Assembly (NCBI GenBank): GCA_905215275.1
Contig: CAJMPE010000054.1
Coordinates: forward strand, 1-11,314
DNA: 11,314 bases
From: an uncultured bacterium
GTDB taxonomy: Bacteria; Actinomycetota; Coriobacteriia; Coriobacteriales; Coriobacteriaceae
Direction: 5' to 3'
The notes beneath the pieces were generated by a model that worked only from the letters and a program-made list of their open reading frames with translations, was not told the origin of the DNA and made no database searches. Shown piece by piece: positions 6,159 to 11,314 of this stretch. Within the stretch, counting starts at the first letter, position 1; each line of letters starts with the position of its first letter. A program made the position numbers and the translations under genes.

Positions 6159-7001
6159 CTACACGTTGCGCACGAGCCCGGACATCCATTCGATGGTGGC
6201 GGGGTCGTGGTGGTCGAAGAACGCGCTGTGCCCGGTGTCGAGCGCGGCGATGGCGACCATCTCGTCGTCGCCCAGCGCGAAGTCGAAGACGTCGAAGTTC
6301 TGCTCCATGCGATCGCGGTGCGTGCTCTTAGGGATACAGACCACACCGCGCTGCAGCAGCCAGCACAACACGACCTGGGCGACCGTCTTGCCGTGCGCCT
6401 CGCCGATGCGAGCGAGAACCTCGTTGCGGAAGAGGTCGTTTCTGCCCTCCGCAAAGGGCGCCCAGCCCTCCATGGCTACCTCCTTGCCGGCCATGTACTC
6501 CTGCGCCTCGCGCTGCTGGAAGAACACGTTGCATTCGACTTGGTTCACGGCGGGGGCGATGCGGTTGAACGAGATGAGGTTTGCGAGGTGATCGGGGTAG
6601 AAGTTAGCTGTGCCTATGGCGCGGATAACGCCCTGCTCGTAGAGCTCCTCCATGGCGCGCCACGCGCCGAAGACGTCGCCGAACGGCTGGTGGATGAGGT
6701 AGAGGTCGACGTAGTCGAGCCCCAGGCGCTGGAGCGTGGCGTCCACCGCCGGCATGCCCGCGTCGTAGACGCTCGGCCAGAGCTTGGTGGAGATGAAGAT
6801 CTTGTCGCGCGCGATGCCGCTCTTGGCGATGGCACGGCCCACGGCGCGCTCGTTCATGTAGGCGTTGGCGGTGTCGATGTGCTCGTAGCCAGCCGCGAGC
6901 GCGGCGGTTGCGGCCGTCTCGGCCTCGGCCGGGGTCATGAGGAAGGTGCCCAAACCCTCGATGGGCATCTCTACGTCGTTGTTGAGCTTCAGATACTCCA
7001 T
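6159..7001 (-). CDS. Aldo/keto reductase (280 aa)
   Basis: NADPH-dependent carbonyl reductase of the 2,5-diketo-D-gluconate reductase/prostaglandin F synthase-like branch. The full catalytic tetrad is visible: D43 and Y48 (HIDTANAYMNE), K73 (FISTKLWP) and H104 (YLIHQPF). GTANF around 134-138, QVECNVFFQ near 154 and the cofactor-site motif IPKSTHRDRMEQNFDVFDF near 224-242 match the family. Length is normal. The ATG at 7001 follows AAGGAGGA (7005-7012 on the minus strand). First gene of the operon with the iron alcohol dehydrogenase and divergent from a LysR regulator, which probably controls it. The natural substrate cannot be told from sequence. Confidence 0.95.
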   Translation of the reverse strand: MEYLKLNNDVEMPIEGLGTFLMTPAEAETAATAALAAGYEHIDTANAYMNERAVGRAIAKSGIARDKIFISTKLWPSVYDAGMPAVDATLQRLGLDYVDLYLIHQPFGDVFGAWRAMEELYEQGVIRAIGTANFYPDHLANLISFNRIAPAVNQVECNVFFQQREAQEYMAGKEVAMEGWAPFAEGRNDLFRNEVLARIGEAHGKTVAQVVLCWLLQRGVVCIPKSTHRDRMEQNFDVFDFALGDDEMVAIAALDTGHSAFFDHHDPATIEWMSGLVRNV

Positions 7002-7082
7002 GGTCTCCTCCTTAATGGTGACTTTTCGAATACAAGGCTACGGCGTTTACTGACGTGCGAGAAGTTCACGTTGGAATGATGG

Positions 7083-7101
7083 ATATAACCATGGGGTATA
7101 T
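7083..7101. promoter_or_regulatory. LysR-type operator in the divergent intergenic region
   Basis: ATATAACCATGGGGTATAT is a near-perfect palindrome containing ATA-N9-TAT (7085-7099), which matches the T-N11-A LysR box with its ATA/TAT ends. It is 30 bp upstream of the LysR start and about 80 bp upstream of the reductase start, the usual place for a regulator to repress itself and activate the divergent operon. A possible -10 for the lysR gene, CATAAT, lies at 7108-7113. Confidence 0.6.
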
Positions 7102-7130
7102 ACGGCACATAATGCGTGACAGGAGGATCG

Positions 7131-8030
7131 ATGTACAACCCACAGCTTGACACTTTCATCCGCGTGGCGGAGGCGGGCAGCTTCTCCAAGGCGGCACAAG
7201 AGTCCTTCATCACGCCCACGGCCGTCATCAAGCAGATGAACCTGCTGGAGTCGCGGCTAGGCCTTACGCTGTTCCACCGATCGCATCAGGGGCTTTCGCT
7301 TACGCGAGCAGGCAGGTCGCTGCTCGCCGACGCCCGCCATATCGTGCAGTACTCTCAAGAATCAATCGCACGCGCCCGCGTCGCCGAGCGTGGAGAGAAG
7401 CGCATCATCCGCGTGGGAGTGTCGCTCATGACACCCAGCACGCCGCTCACGAAGCTGTGGCCAAAGGTGAAGGAACGTTGCCCTGGCATGAGCCTTCAGG
7501 TGGTCACGTTTGAAAACACACCCTCGGCGGCGCGCGGTTTGGCGAACCTCGGGCAAGACATGGATATCGTGGTGGGGATTTTCGACGATGCCTTTCTTAA
7601 AGAGCGCGGGTGCCTGGGCCTCGAGCTTTCGCGCGAGCCGCTCGGGTGCGCCGTTCCCGTCGACAGCGAACTCGCCAAACGCGACATCGTCACATTCGAC
7701 GACCTCCACAATCACAGTCTTATGCTTATACGCCGGGGCTGGAACGCCGAAATCGACCGCGTGCGCGACGAGATACTCTTGCATCATCCTCAAATCGCGC
7801 TCGTAGACTTCCCGCAATATCGGGCGGAGGTGTTCAATCGCGGCGCGAACGAGGACCTCGCGCTTGCGACGCTGCCGTTGTGGGCCAACGTCCACCCCAT
7901 GCTCAAAACCGTCCCTACCGATTGGGACTGTCTCGTGTCTTACGGGCTGCTTCATTCGTCGCACCCCGCAGACCATGTGTGGGAGTTCCTCGATGCGGTG
8001 TCTGCCGTGCTCGAGGCAGAGCATCGATAG
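7131..8030 (+). CDS. LysR family transcriptional regulator (299 aa)
   Basis: N-terminal winged helix-turn-helix (residues 3-62: LDTFIRVAEAGSFSKAAQ..., TPTAVIKQMNLLESRLGLTLFHR, LTRAG) in the standard LysR arrangement, followed by a coiled linker helix and a periplasmic-binding-like effector domain from about residue 92. Total length is typical. The start at 7131 is fixed by AGGAGG (7121-7126); an extension to 7116 would overlap this ribosome site. It diverges from the aldo/keto reductase/dehydrogenase operon with a LysR box between them, so it most likely activates that operon in response to a small molecule, perhaps a substrate aldehyde. Ligand unknown. Confidence 0.95.
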   Translation: MYNPQLDTFIRVAEAGSFSKAAQESFITPTAVIKQMNLLESRLGLTLFHRSHQGLSLTRAGRSLLADARHIVQYSQESIARARVAERGEKRIIRVGVSLMTPSTPLTKLWPKVKERCPGMSLQVVTFENTPSAARGLANLGQDMDIVVGIFDDAFLKERGCLGLELSREPLGCAVPVDSELAKRDIVTFDDLHNHSLMLIRRGWNAEIDRVRDEILLHHPQIALVDFPQYRAEVFNRGANEDLALATLPLWANVHPMLKTVPTDWDCLVSYGLLHSSHPADHVWEFLDAVSAVLEAEHR

Positions 8031-8310
8031 GCAATCGCGAACAGATGCGCTTATGTCTATGGGAATAACGGGAACTGGCTTCTGAGCTTGCGTTTTGATA
8101 CCGTCGAGTACCGCCTGATGCTGTTTCGGCGTCGCCATAGAGCAAGGTCCCTTGAGCATCGGACGGCATTATTGAGCGTGGGCGTTACGTAGGTATCTTT
8201 GATCTCTTCCGGCAAATCGTCGGGGATCAGCGCCTTCAGTCTATTCTCGTTGCCATCCTGAATCGCCTGGTCGTAGTACCAGCATTTGAACCTCTGGTGC
8301 TCATCGCCGG
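8031..8310. other. Intergenic region with gene debris
   Basis: Holds the MerR 3' remnant at 8148-8295. A minus-strand open stretch beginning ATG at 8136 (MATPKQHQAVLDGIKTQ...) runs antisense into lysR, has no convincing ribosome site and is not recognised. Nothing else supported. Confidence 0.5.
8148..8295 (-). pseudogene. 3' remnant of a MerR-family regulator gene, paralogous to the intact gene at 10029-10469
   Basis: Read on the minus strand it gives KCWYYDQAIQDGNENRLKALIPDDLPEEIKDTY, clearly related to the C-terminus of the intact MerR (KCWYYGQ...ELKALIPDGLPEGIKEAY). A one-base loss near the end shifts the frame so the natural stop is lost. The DNA-binding half is absent, with similarity ending at about 8295. 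Similarity also covers the region past the stop: 8148-8168 is identical to 10008-10028 over 21 bases. Overall divergence of the coding part suggests an old paralogue rather than a fresh duplication. Confidence 0.8.
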
Positions 8311-8571
8311 CTACTTAAGTGCTTTCGCCGCCTCGCGGGCGCGCCGCTTGGGGTTCTTCGCGGGCTTGCTTGCCTCAGCCGGCTTGCCACCGAAGAACGA
8401 GAGCTTCTCCCATTTGCCGACAACGAATTGCAGAATCTCCTCATCGGACGGCTCCGCGCCGAAGACGATGCGGGCGACGCCGTACCTTCCGCCCCCGACA
8501 TGCTCCGCCAGCCCGACCCAGAATTGGCCGTCGTGATATACGGTCAGGGTGGACGACACGCTGATCTGCAT
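8311..8571 (-). CDS. yjdF: YjdF family protein (DUF2992), short form (86 aa)
   Basis: Small protein of the YjdF family, whose Bacillus member is controlled by the yjdF riboswitch that senses azaaromatic compounds; its biochemical activity is not established. Seen: LTVYHDGQFWVGLAEHV (9-25), then ARIVFGAEPSDEEILQFV (33-50), and the basic tail motif NPKRRAREAAK (73-83), all typical of YjdF. It lacks most of the long charged tail of Firmicutes homologues, and the protein ends ALK. Start at 8571 is set by AAGGAGG (8580-8586 on the minus strand); a longer frame to 8739 has no such site. It is monocistronic here, with debris downstream and a long structured leader upstream. Confidence 0.88.
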   Translation of the reverse strand: MQISVSSTLTVYHDGQFWVGLAEHVGGGRYGVARIVFGAEPSDEEILQFVVGKWEKLSFFGGKPAEASKPAKNPKRRAREAAKALK

Positions 8572-8579
8572 GGCTGGTT

Positions 8580-8650
8580 CCTCCTTTATGTAGACGACCA
8601 TGCAGAGAAGGGACAACCAAGGAGGCAGGTTACTGATGCGGACTCCCGCA
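8580..8650 (-). promoter_or_regulatory. Leader of yjdF with potential ribosome-site sequestration (riboswitch candidate)
   Basis: In the minus-strand transcript CCUCCUU (from 8625-8619) is an exact complement of the ribosome site AAGGAGG (from 8586-8580), with about 32 nt between, so the site can be hidden. Just upstream is a hairpin TGCGG/CCGCA (8650-8637). Genes of this family are often preceded by the yjdF riboswitch, but I cannot confirm its consensus by eye; the leader may be a diverged member or an unrelated control element. Confidence 0.4.
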
Positions 8651-8779
8651 CGCCCACGACTACCCGATGTAGACTGTGTTTTCATCTCTGGTGCCCGCAT
8701 TGTAGAACGCGCGGACGCGCCCTTCATCGCTGCCGACATGACGTGGCTGGGGCTTACCCCTCCGACGCGTCTTTGCGCA

Positions 8780-8838
8780 TATTCCCACTCGGTTTCGAAA
8801 CTTCAAAAAAAATCAAGTTTCGAAACCGAGTGGGAATA
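8780..8838. repeat. Perfect 24-bp-arm inverted repeat
   Basis: Bases 8780-8803 are the exact reverse complement of 8815-8838; the 11-base loop is CAAAAAAAATC. Each arm contains the internal palindrome GTTTCGAAAC. No T run follows on either strand, so it is not a classical terminator. Perfect arms of this length point to a dispersed palindromic (REP- or MITE-like) element or a strong RNA hairpin at the 5' end of the yjdF leader. Confidence 0.9.
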
Positions 8839-8867
8839 ATTCCGTTTAAAAGAGCATTAGTTGTTAA

Positions 8868-8905
8868 AAGTGCCCTGTGGTATCACGGGGCACTTCTCTT
8901 TTTTT
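8868..8905 (+). terminator. Intrinsic terminator without an obvious upstream gene
   Basis: AGTGCCCTGTG (8869-8879) pairs with CACGGGGCACT (8884-8894), one wobble, GTAT loop, flanking A-T pair, then TCTC and a run of seven T. Oriented for plus-strand transcription, yet no plus-strand gene lies between the lysR stop and this site. Confidence 0.85.
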
Positions 8906-8933
8906 GTATCGTATCGGTTTTCTGCAGCAAGTC

Positions 8934-8964
8934 GTCTGAGCTCATGGTTGCTGTGAGCTCAGAC
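8934..8964. repeat. Perfect 11-bp inverted repeat
   Basis: GTCTGAGCTCA (8934-8944) and TGAGCTCAGAC (8954-8964) around a nine-base loop, without a T run. Function unknown; it may be a protein-binding palindrome or part of a decayed element end. Confidence 0.75.
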
Positions 8965-9023
8965 AACGCTGGATATCGGGGCATCAATTTTTCAGGGGTG
9001 TCCCTTTATGAGCAATTATTCGC

Positions 9024-9280
9024 GTAGCTAGCCTTGATATTAAGTTTAAATTCAGCAAAGATTACATTGACGTTCGGTACCCATTTAATAACCAGTTGAG
9101 CTTCTTGGTACCCATAGGGGCATTTGACCTGGTGCTTTCGTTATTCTTACCGAAGCAGTTCCGATGGGTAGTTTTATGGATCACATAATCGGAGGGCTTG
9201 CCGGAATCTGCCACATTATCTTAACAATTGGGCTTGCCTTCCTGTTCCATGCCTTCATTGAACCAGCAGAAAACAACTAA
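9024..9280 (+). pseudogene. Decayed AT-rich small membrane-protein gene
   Basis: Two plus-strand frames each encode part of a hydrophobic protein. The upstream frame (about 9033-9187) reads DIKFKFSKDYIDVRYPFNNQ and a hydrophobic LSFLVPIGAFDLVLSLFLP. The other, with ATG at 9164 and stop at 9278-9280, reads MGSFMDHIIGGLAGICH and ends in a hydrophobic helix and PAENN (38 aa). Joined by one frameshift near 9145 they would give a single two-helix membrane protein, so I favour a broken gene. Alternatively the 38-codon ORF is a genuine small membrane protein just upstream of the VOC gene; it lacks a good ribosome site. Confidence 0.35.
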
Positions 9281-9293
9281 CGAGGAGGAACTT

Positions 9294-9752
9294 ATGATTG
9301 GACAGATCTACCATGTGGGATTGACGGTCAGCGACCTGGGCCGTTCCGTGGCGTTTTATCGGGATGTGCTGGGCCTTCAGTATCAGGGGGAGCTCCTGAT
9401 GGAGGGAAAAGAGACGGAGGCAATGTTCCGGCGAGAAAACTGCAAGGCACGGGTTGCTTATCTGAACGGCTCGGATCAGCTGCATATGCCGCCGGTGGAA
9501 CTGATCCAGTTTGTGGAGGATGAAATTCACCGCAAGCCCATGGATCTTTTCACAACTTCCATATCAGAACTTTGCTTCTATGCAGAGGATGCAGATGCGG
9601 TCTATCAAAAACTGGCGGAGCAGGGTGTGGAGTGTTTCTCCGCTCCCCAGGAATTTGATTTTCGGCAGGATGGCTTTGGTCGGAGCAAAGCCTTCTACTT
9701 TCGGGATCCAGATGGAATCATATTAGAAATCATGGAGCCGCTGGACAAGTGA
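9294..9752 (+). CDS. VOC (glyoxalase/bleomycin resistance/dioxygenase) superfamily protein (152 aa)
   Basis: Two beta-alpha-beta-beta-beta repeats of the vicinal oxygen chelate fold: YHVGLTVSDLGRSVAFYRDVLGL (6-28) and SELCFYAEDADAVYQKLAEQGV (91-112), ending SKAFYFRDPDGIILEIMEP (131-149). Likely metal ligands are H7, E69, E92 and E145; the glutamate at 92 replaces the histidine seen in many members. The start at 9294 follows GAGGAGGAA (9282-9290). Members isomerise or cleave small carbonyl, catechol or thiol substrates; no specific reaction can be assigned. Codon use is less G+C-rich than nearby genes and resembles gut Clostridia, suggesting horizontal transfer. A terminator follows at 9936-9974. 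Confidence 0.93.
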   Translation: MIGQIYHVGLTVSDLGRSVAFYRDVLGLQYQGELLMEGKETEAMFRRENCKARVAYLNGSDQLHMPPVELIQFVEDEIHRKPMDLFTTSISELCFYAEDADAVYQKLAEQGVECFSAPQEFDFRQDGFGRSKAFYFRDPDGIILEIMEPLDK

Positions 9753-9855
9753 TCTTTTGCCCCAGCGGATGTAGCGGTCGATCCATTTCGCCAACAGGCC
9801 CTTTCTGCCCGGATACCCCAGGGCTCGCTGGATGGCTGTCATGCGCTTCCCATTT
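9753..9855 (-). pseudogene. Possible IS3-family transposase (orfA) fragment
   Basis: On the minus strand, from about 9855, the frame reads NGKRMTAIQRALGYPGRKGLLAKWIDRYIRW and continues into the VOC 3' end. The A-I-x-x-LGYP-x-R-x-x-L-x-x-W-I pattern is that of the helix-turn-helix in IS3/IS150 orfA proteins. Stops lie just upstream in frame, and no orfB, inverted repeats or target duplication are visible. Short, so identity is tentative. Confidence 0.4.
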
Positions 9856-9935
9856 CGCTAAACAAGCGTCAAAGAGGATTATCGATCGTTTCGGCATCGC
9901 CACTGAACTGCGCTATCAGCAAAGTGGCAGGAATA

Positions 9936-9974
9936 AAGGGCTCCGAATCTTCTGGTTCGGCGGCCTTCTTTTTT
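9936..9974 (+). terminator. Imperfect intrinsic terminator downstream of the VOC gene
   Basis: AAGGGCTCCGAA (9936-9947) and TTCGGCGGCCTT (9956-9967) form outer AAGG/CCTT and inner CCGAA/TTCGG helices separated by a small internal loop, followed by CTTTTTT. Oriented for plus-strand transcription. Confidence 0.65.
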
Positions 9975-10028
9975 CATTGCTACCCGAAAAAGAACTCCTT
10001 GACGAACTCCCTTGAGCATCGGACGGCA

Positions 10029-10469
10029 CTATCGAGCGTGAGCGTTTTCGTAGGCCTCTTTGATTCCTTCTGGCAAGCCGTCGGGAATCAGTGCCTTCAG
10101 CTCAGCCTCGCTGTTGCCCTGATTCAGCTGCCCGTAGTACCAGCATTTGAACTTCAACATGTCCAGCGCGCGGTTCATGCTCTCGATCTCCGACTCCATA
10201 TGGGCCTTACGCTCCTCGAACATGGCCTTGCGCTGGGGGTAAGTGGACGGGCCCTCCGCACACCATTCCATGAACAGACGGATGTCCTTGATCTCCATCC
10301 CCGCTTTCTTCAGGCATTCGATGACTCGAAGCGCCTCGAGTTCCGTGTCGCCGAATCGACGAATGCCGGACGTCCGCTCCAGCCCCGGGAACAATCCCTG
10401 CTTGTCGTAATACCGCAGCGTTGAGGCGGGCAAGCCGAACATTTCCGCCACCTGTCCGATTGTGTACAT
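10029..10469 (-). CDS. MerR family transcriptional regulator (146 aa)
   Basis: N-terminal MerR winged helix: MYTIGQVAEMFGLPASTLRYYDKQGLFPG (1-29), R37/R38-F wing (GIRRFGDTELEALRVIECLKKAGM), then the IKDIRLFMEWC hinge (60-70) and a long dimerisation helix. The C-terminal part has few cysteines, so it is not a metal-type MerR; it resembles the stress/aldehyde-responsive branch near AdhR. Start at 10469 is supported by GGAGG (10474-10478 on the minus strand). It diverges from the fragment/CMD-cupin unit across 105 bp containing a MerR dyad promoter, so it likely controls that unit and itself. A 3' relic of a paralogue lies at 8148-8295. Confidence 0.95.
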   Translation of the reverse strand: MYTIGQVAEMFGLPASTLRYYDKQGLFPGLERTSGIRRFGDTELEALRVIECLKKAGMEIKDIRLFMEWCAEGPSTYPQRKAMFEERKAHMESEIESMNRALDMLKFKCWYYGQLNQGNSEAELKALIPDGLPEGIKEAYENAHAR

Positions 10470-10500
10470 GGCCCCTCCGAATAAATCTCGAATTCACTCC

Positions 10501-10531
10501 TTGACCTAAAGTCAGGTTTAGGTATTACCTT
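10501..10531 (+). promoter_or_regulatory. MerR-type promoter/operator
   Basis: Perfect dyad ACCTAAA-GTCAGG-TTTAGGT (10504-10523) placed directly after TTGACC (10501-10506). A -10 candidate TACCTT at 10526-10531 gives the 19-base spacer characteristic of MerR activation; TATTAC at 10523-10528 is the 16-base alternative. It drives the plus-strand unit divergent from merR. Confidence 0.75.
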
Positions 10532-10574
10532 CATTCTCGTCAATATAAATCGGTAGCGCAAGGGGTGGTCCGTA

Positions 10575-10724
10575 ATGGGCAAAACGGTTTTCGCTGGCGG
10601 CGTGAGCGGTGTGGGCGATATCGCCGGGCATCCCGCTCTGGAACGGGCGCGACGAATGGGCATGGAAATCTTGGCGGGCTACTTAGCCGCGCGGAGACGG
10701 ATTCGTGTCCAGAACCATCGATAG
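10575..10724 (+). CDS. 49-aa ORF, likely C-terminal fragment of a flavodoxin-type/NADPH-dependent FMN reductase
   Basis: Reads MGKTVFAGGVSGVGDIAGHP then ALERARRMGMEILAGYL and a basic tail. The GGV-x-GVGDI-GHPALE-A-R-GM-I pattern resembles the last 30-35 residues of flavodoxin-like reductases. The rest of such a protein is missing, and the MerR promoter lies only about 45 bp upstream, so an internal deletion probably fused the promoter region to the gene's tail. An AAGGGG (10559-10564) precedes the ATG, so the peptide may still be made. Its TAG stop overlaps the ribosome site of the next gene. A real small protein is the alternative. Confidence 0.45.
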   Translation: MGKTVFAGGVSGVGDIAGHPALERARRMGMEILAGYLAARRRIRVQNHR

Positions 10725-10737
10725 GAGGAAATCGATC

Positions 10738-11314
10738 ATGGCAATTAAACAGACGGCGGGCAGAGACGCCCTGGGGGATTTTGCCCCCAAATTTGCACAG
10801 CTCAATGACGATGTGCTGTTCGGCGAGGTATGGAGCCGAGAAGACAGGCTTTCCCTTCGAGACCGCAGCGTGGTGACGGTGGTTGCCTTGATGGCACAGG
10901 GGCTGACGGACTCTTCGTTCCAATATCATCTGATGTCCGCAAAGAACAACGGCGTGACCAGGGCGGAGATAGCGGAAATCCTTACGCACGCGGCGTTTTA
11001 CGCAGGCTGGCCCAAGGCATGGGCGGCCTTTCGCATGGCGAAGGAGGTCTGGGCGGATAGCGATGTCGCCGACGCAAGAACCAAGCATCAAAACGAGATG
11101 GCCTTTCCCATCGGTGCCCCCAACGACGCATTTGCGAAGTACTTTATCGGGCAAAGCTACCTCGCGCCCCTTTCCACCGAGCAGGTCGGTATTTACAACG
11201 TTACGTTTGAGCCCGGCTGCCGCAACAATTGGCACACCCATCACGCCAAAAGCGGTGGCGGACAGATCCTCGTCTGCGTGGCTGGTCGAGGGTTTTACCA
11301 GGAATGCGGAAAAT
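10738..11314 (+). CDS. Carboxymuconolactone decarboxylase-like/cupin fusion protein, 3' end outside window
   Basis: 192 codons are visible and open to the window end. Residues about 20-105 form a CMD/AhpD-like domain (DRSVVTVVALMAQG, H64 in QYHLMSAKNNGVTRAEIAEIL, HAAFYAGWPKAWAAF). After a linker a cupin begins: VGIYNVTFEPGCRNNWHTHH (150-169), with H166 and H168 as metal ligands, a Gly-rich turn, then QILVCVAGRGFYQ. Q replaces the usual Glu of cupin motif 1. CMD-like domains without the AhpD CxxC pair are usually of unknown substrate; a role in reactive carbonyl or quinone handling would fit the MerR control. The start at 10738 follows AGGAGGA (10723-10729). Second in the MerR-controlled unit. 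Confidence 0.9.
   Translation, partial: MAIKQTAGRDALGDFAPKFAQLNDDVLFGEVWSREDRLSLRDRSVVTVVALMAQGLTDSSFQYHLMSAKNNGVTRAEIAEILTHAAFYAGWPKAWAAFRMAKEVWADSDVADARTKHQNEMAFPIGAPNDAFAKYFIGQSYLAPLSTEQVGIYNVTFEPGCRNNWHTHHAKSGGGQILVCVAGRGFYQECGK

Larger units (their letters stand above)
8572..9293. other. Long intergenic region with palindromes and relics
   Basis: Contains the yjdF leader (to about 8650), a 24-bp-arm palindrome (8780-8838), an orphan plus-strand terminator (8868-8905), an 11-bp-arm hairpin (8934-8964) and an AT-rich decayed ORF region (9024-9280). From about 8840 to 9290 the base composition is visibly lower in G+C than the flanks, which suggests acquired or decaying DNA. Confidence 0.6.

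Noticed and set aside
9076..9115. Direct repeat GGTACCCAT (9076-9084 and 9107-9115)
   Set aside because: Only nine bases, inside decayed AT-rich DNA, with no element between the copies.
1..11314. CRISPR arrays, tRNA or rRNA genes
   Set aside because: No regularly spaced repeats and no tRNA T-arm or anticodon arrangement found on either strand by eye.

Overview
The window looks like chromosomal DNA of a gut Actinomycetota, most likely a coriobacterium of the Collinsella type. I infer this from the moderately high G+C, the strong AGGAGG ribosome sites and the gene mix (GMP synthase, iron alcohol dehydrogenase, aldo/keto reductase, YjdF, a MerR regulator with a CMD-cupin protein). No 16S or other phylogenetic marker is present, so the placement is tentative.

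Left part (1-4757): the 3' half of guaA is followed by a compact island. The last 14 bases of guaA, ATCGAGTGGGAGTA at 841-854, recur exactly at 4744-4757. This is the expected footprint of site-specific integration into the guaA 3' end, a known island hotspot. The 3.9-kb insert has no visible integrase. It carries two modules. The first is a two-gene operon of unrecognised proteins (216 aa and 510 aa); the second protein has an N-terminal D-x8-QxK pattern reminiscent of PD-(D/E)XK nucleases and a long Gly/Ala-rich, probably membrane-seeking C-terminal half. The second module is a DUF3800 gene (RNase H-like family) preceded by its own promoter, a short two-hairpin leader RNA and an intrinsic terminator. 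That layout recalls the DUF3800-associated structured RNAs and type III toxin-antitoxin loci. The DUF3800 module lies between two copies of a 65-bp palindromic repeat sharing a 25-bp exact core. Just upstream of its promoter is a structured stretch that may be the relic of an IS200/IS605 right end.

Middle part (4758-8030): an aldo/keto reductase and an iron-containing alcohol dehydrogenase form a minus-strand operon ending in a strong terminator. A divergent LysR regulator is separated from it by 129 bp containing a near-palindromic ATA-N9-TAT LysR box. Together they form a plausible aldehyde/carbonyl reduction unit.

Right part (8031-11314): a patchwork of small genes and debris. It holds a 3' remnant of a MerR gene, a yjdF gene with a leader that can hide its ribosome site, a perfect 24-bp-arm palindrome, an orphan terminator, an AT-rich decayed membrane ORF, a VOC-family gene of different base composition, a possible IS3 transposase scrap and an intact MerR regulator. 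Divergent from the MerR gene is a unit driven by a textbook MerR dyad promoter. It starts with a 49-codon fragment resembling a flavodoxin-type reductase C-terminus and continues into a CMD-cupin fusion cut by the window end.

The most promising material is the guaA island: an integrase-less element with two probable defence or toxin-like modules and a DUF3800-linked RNA.
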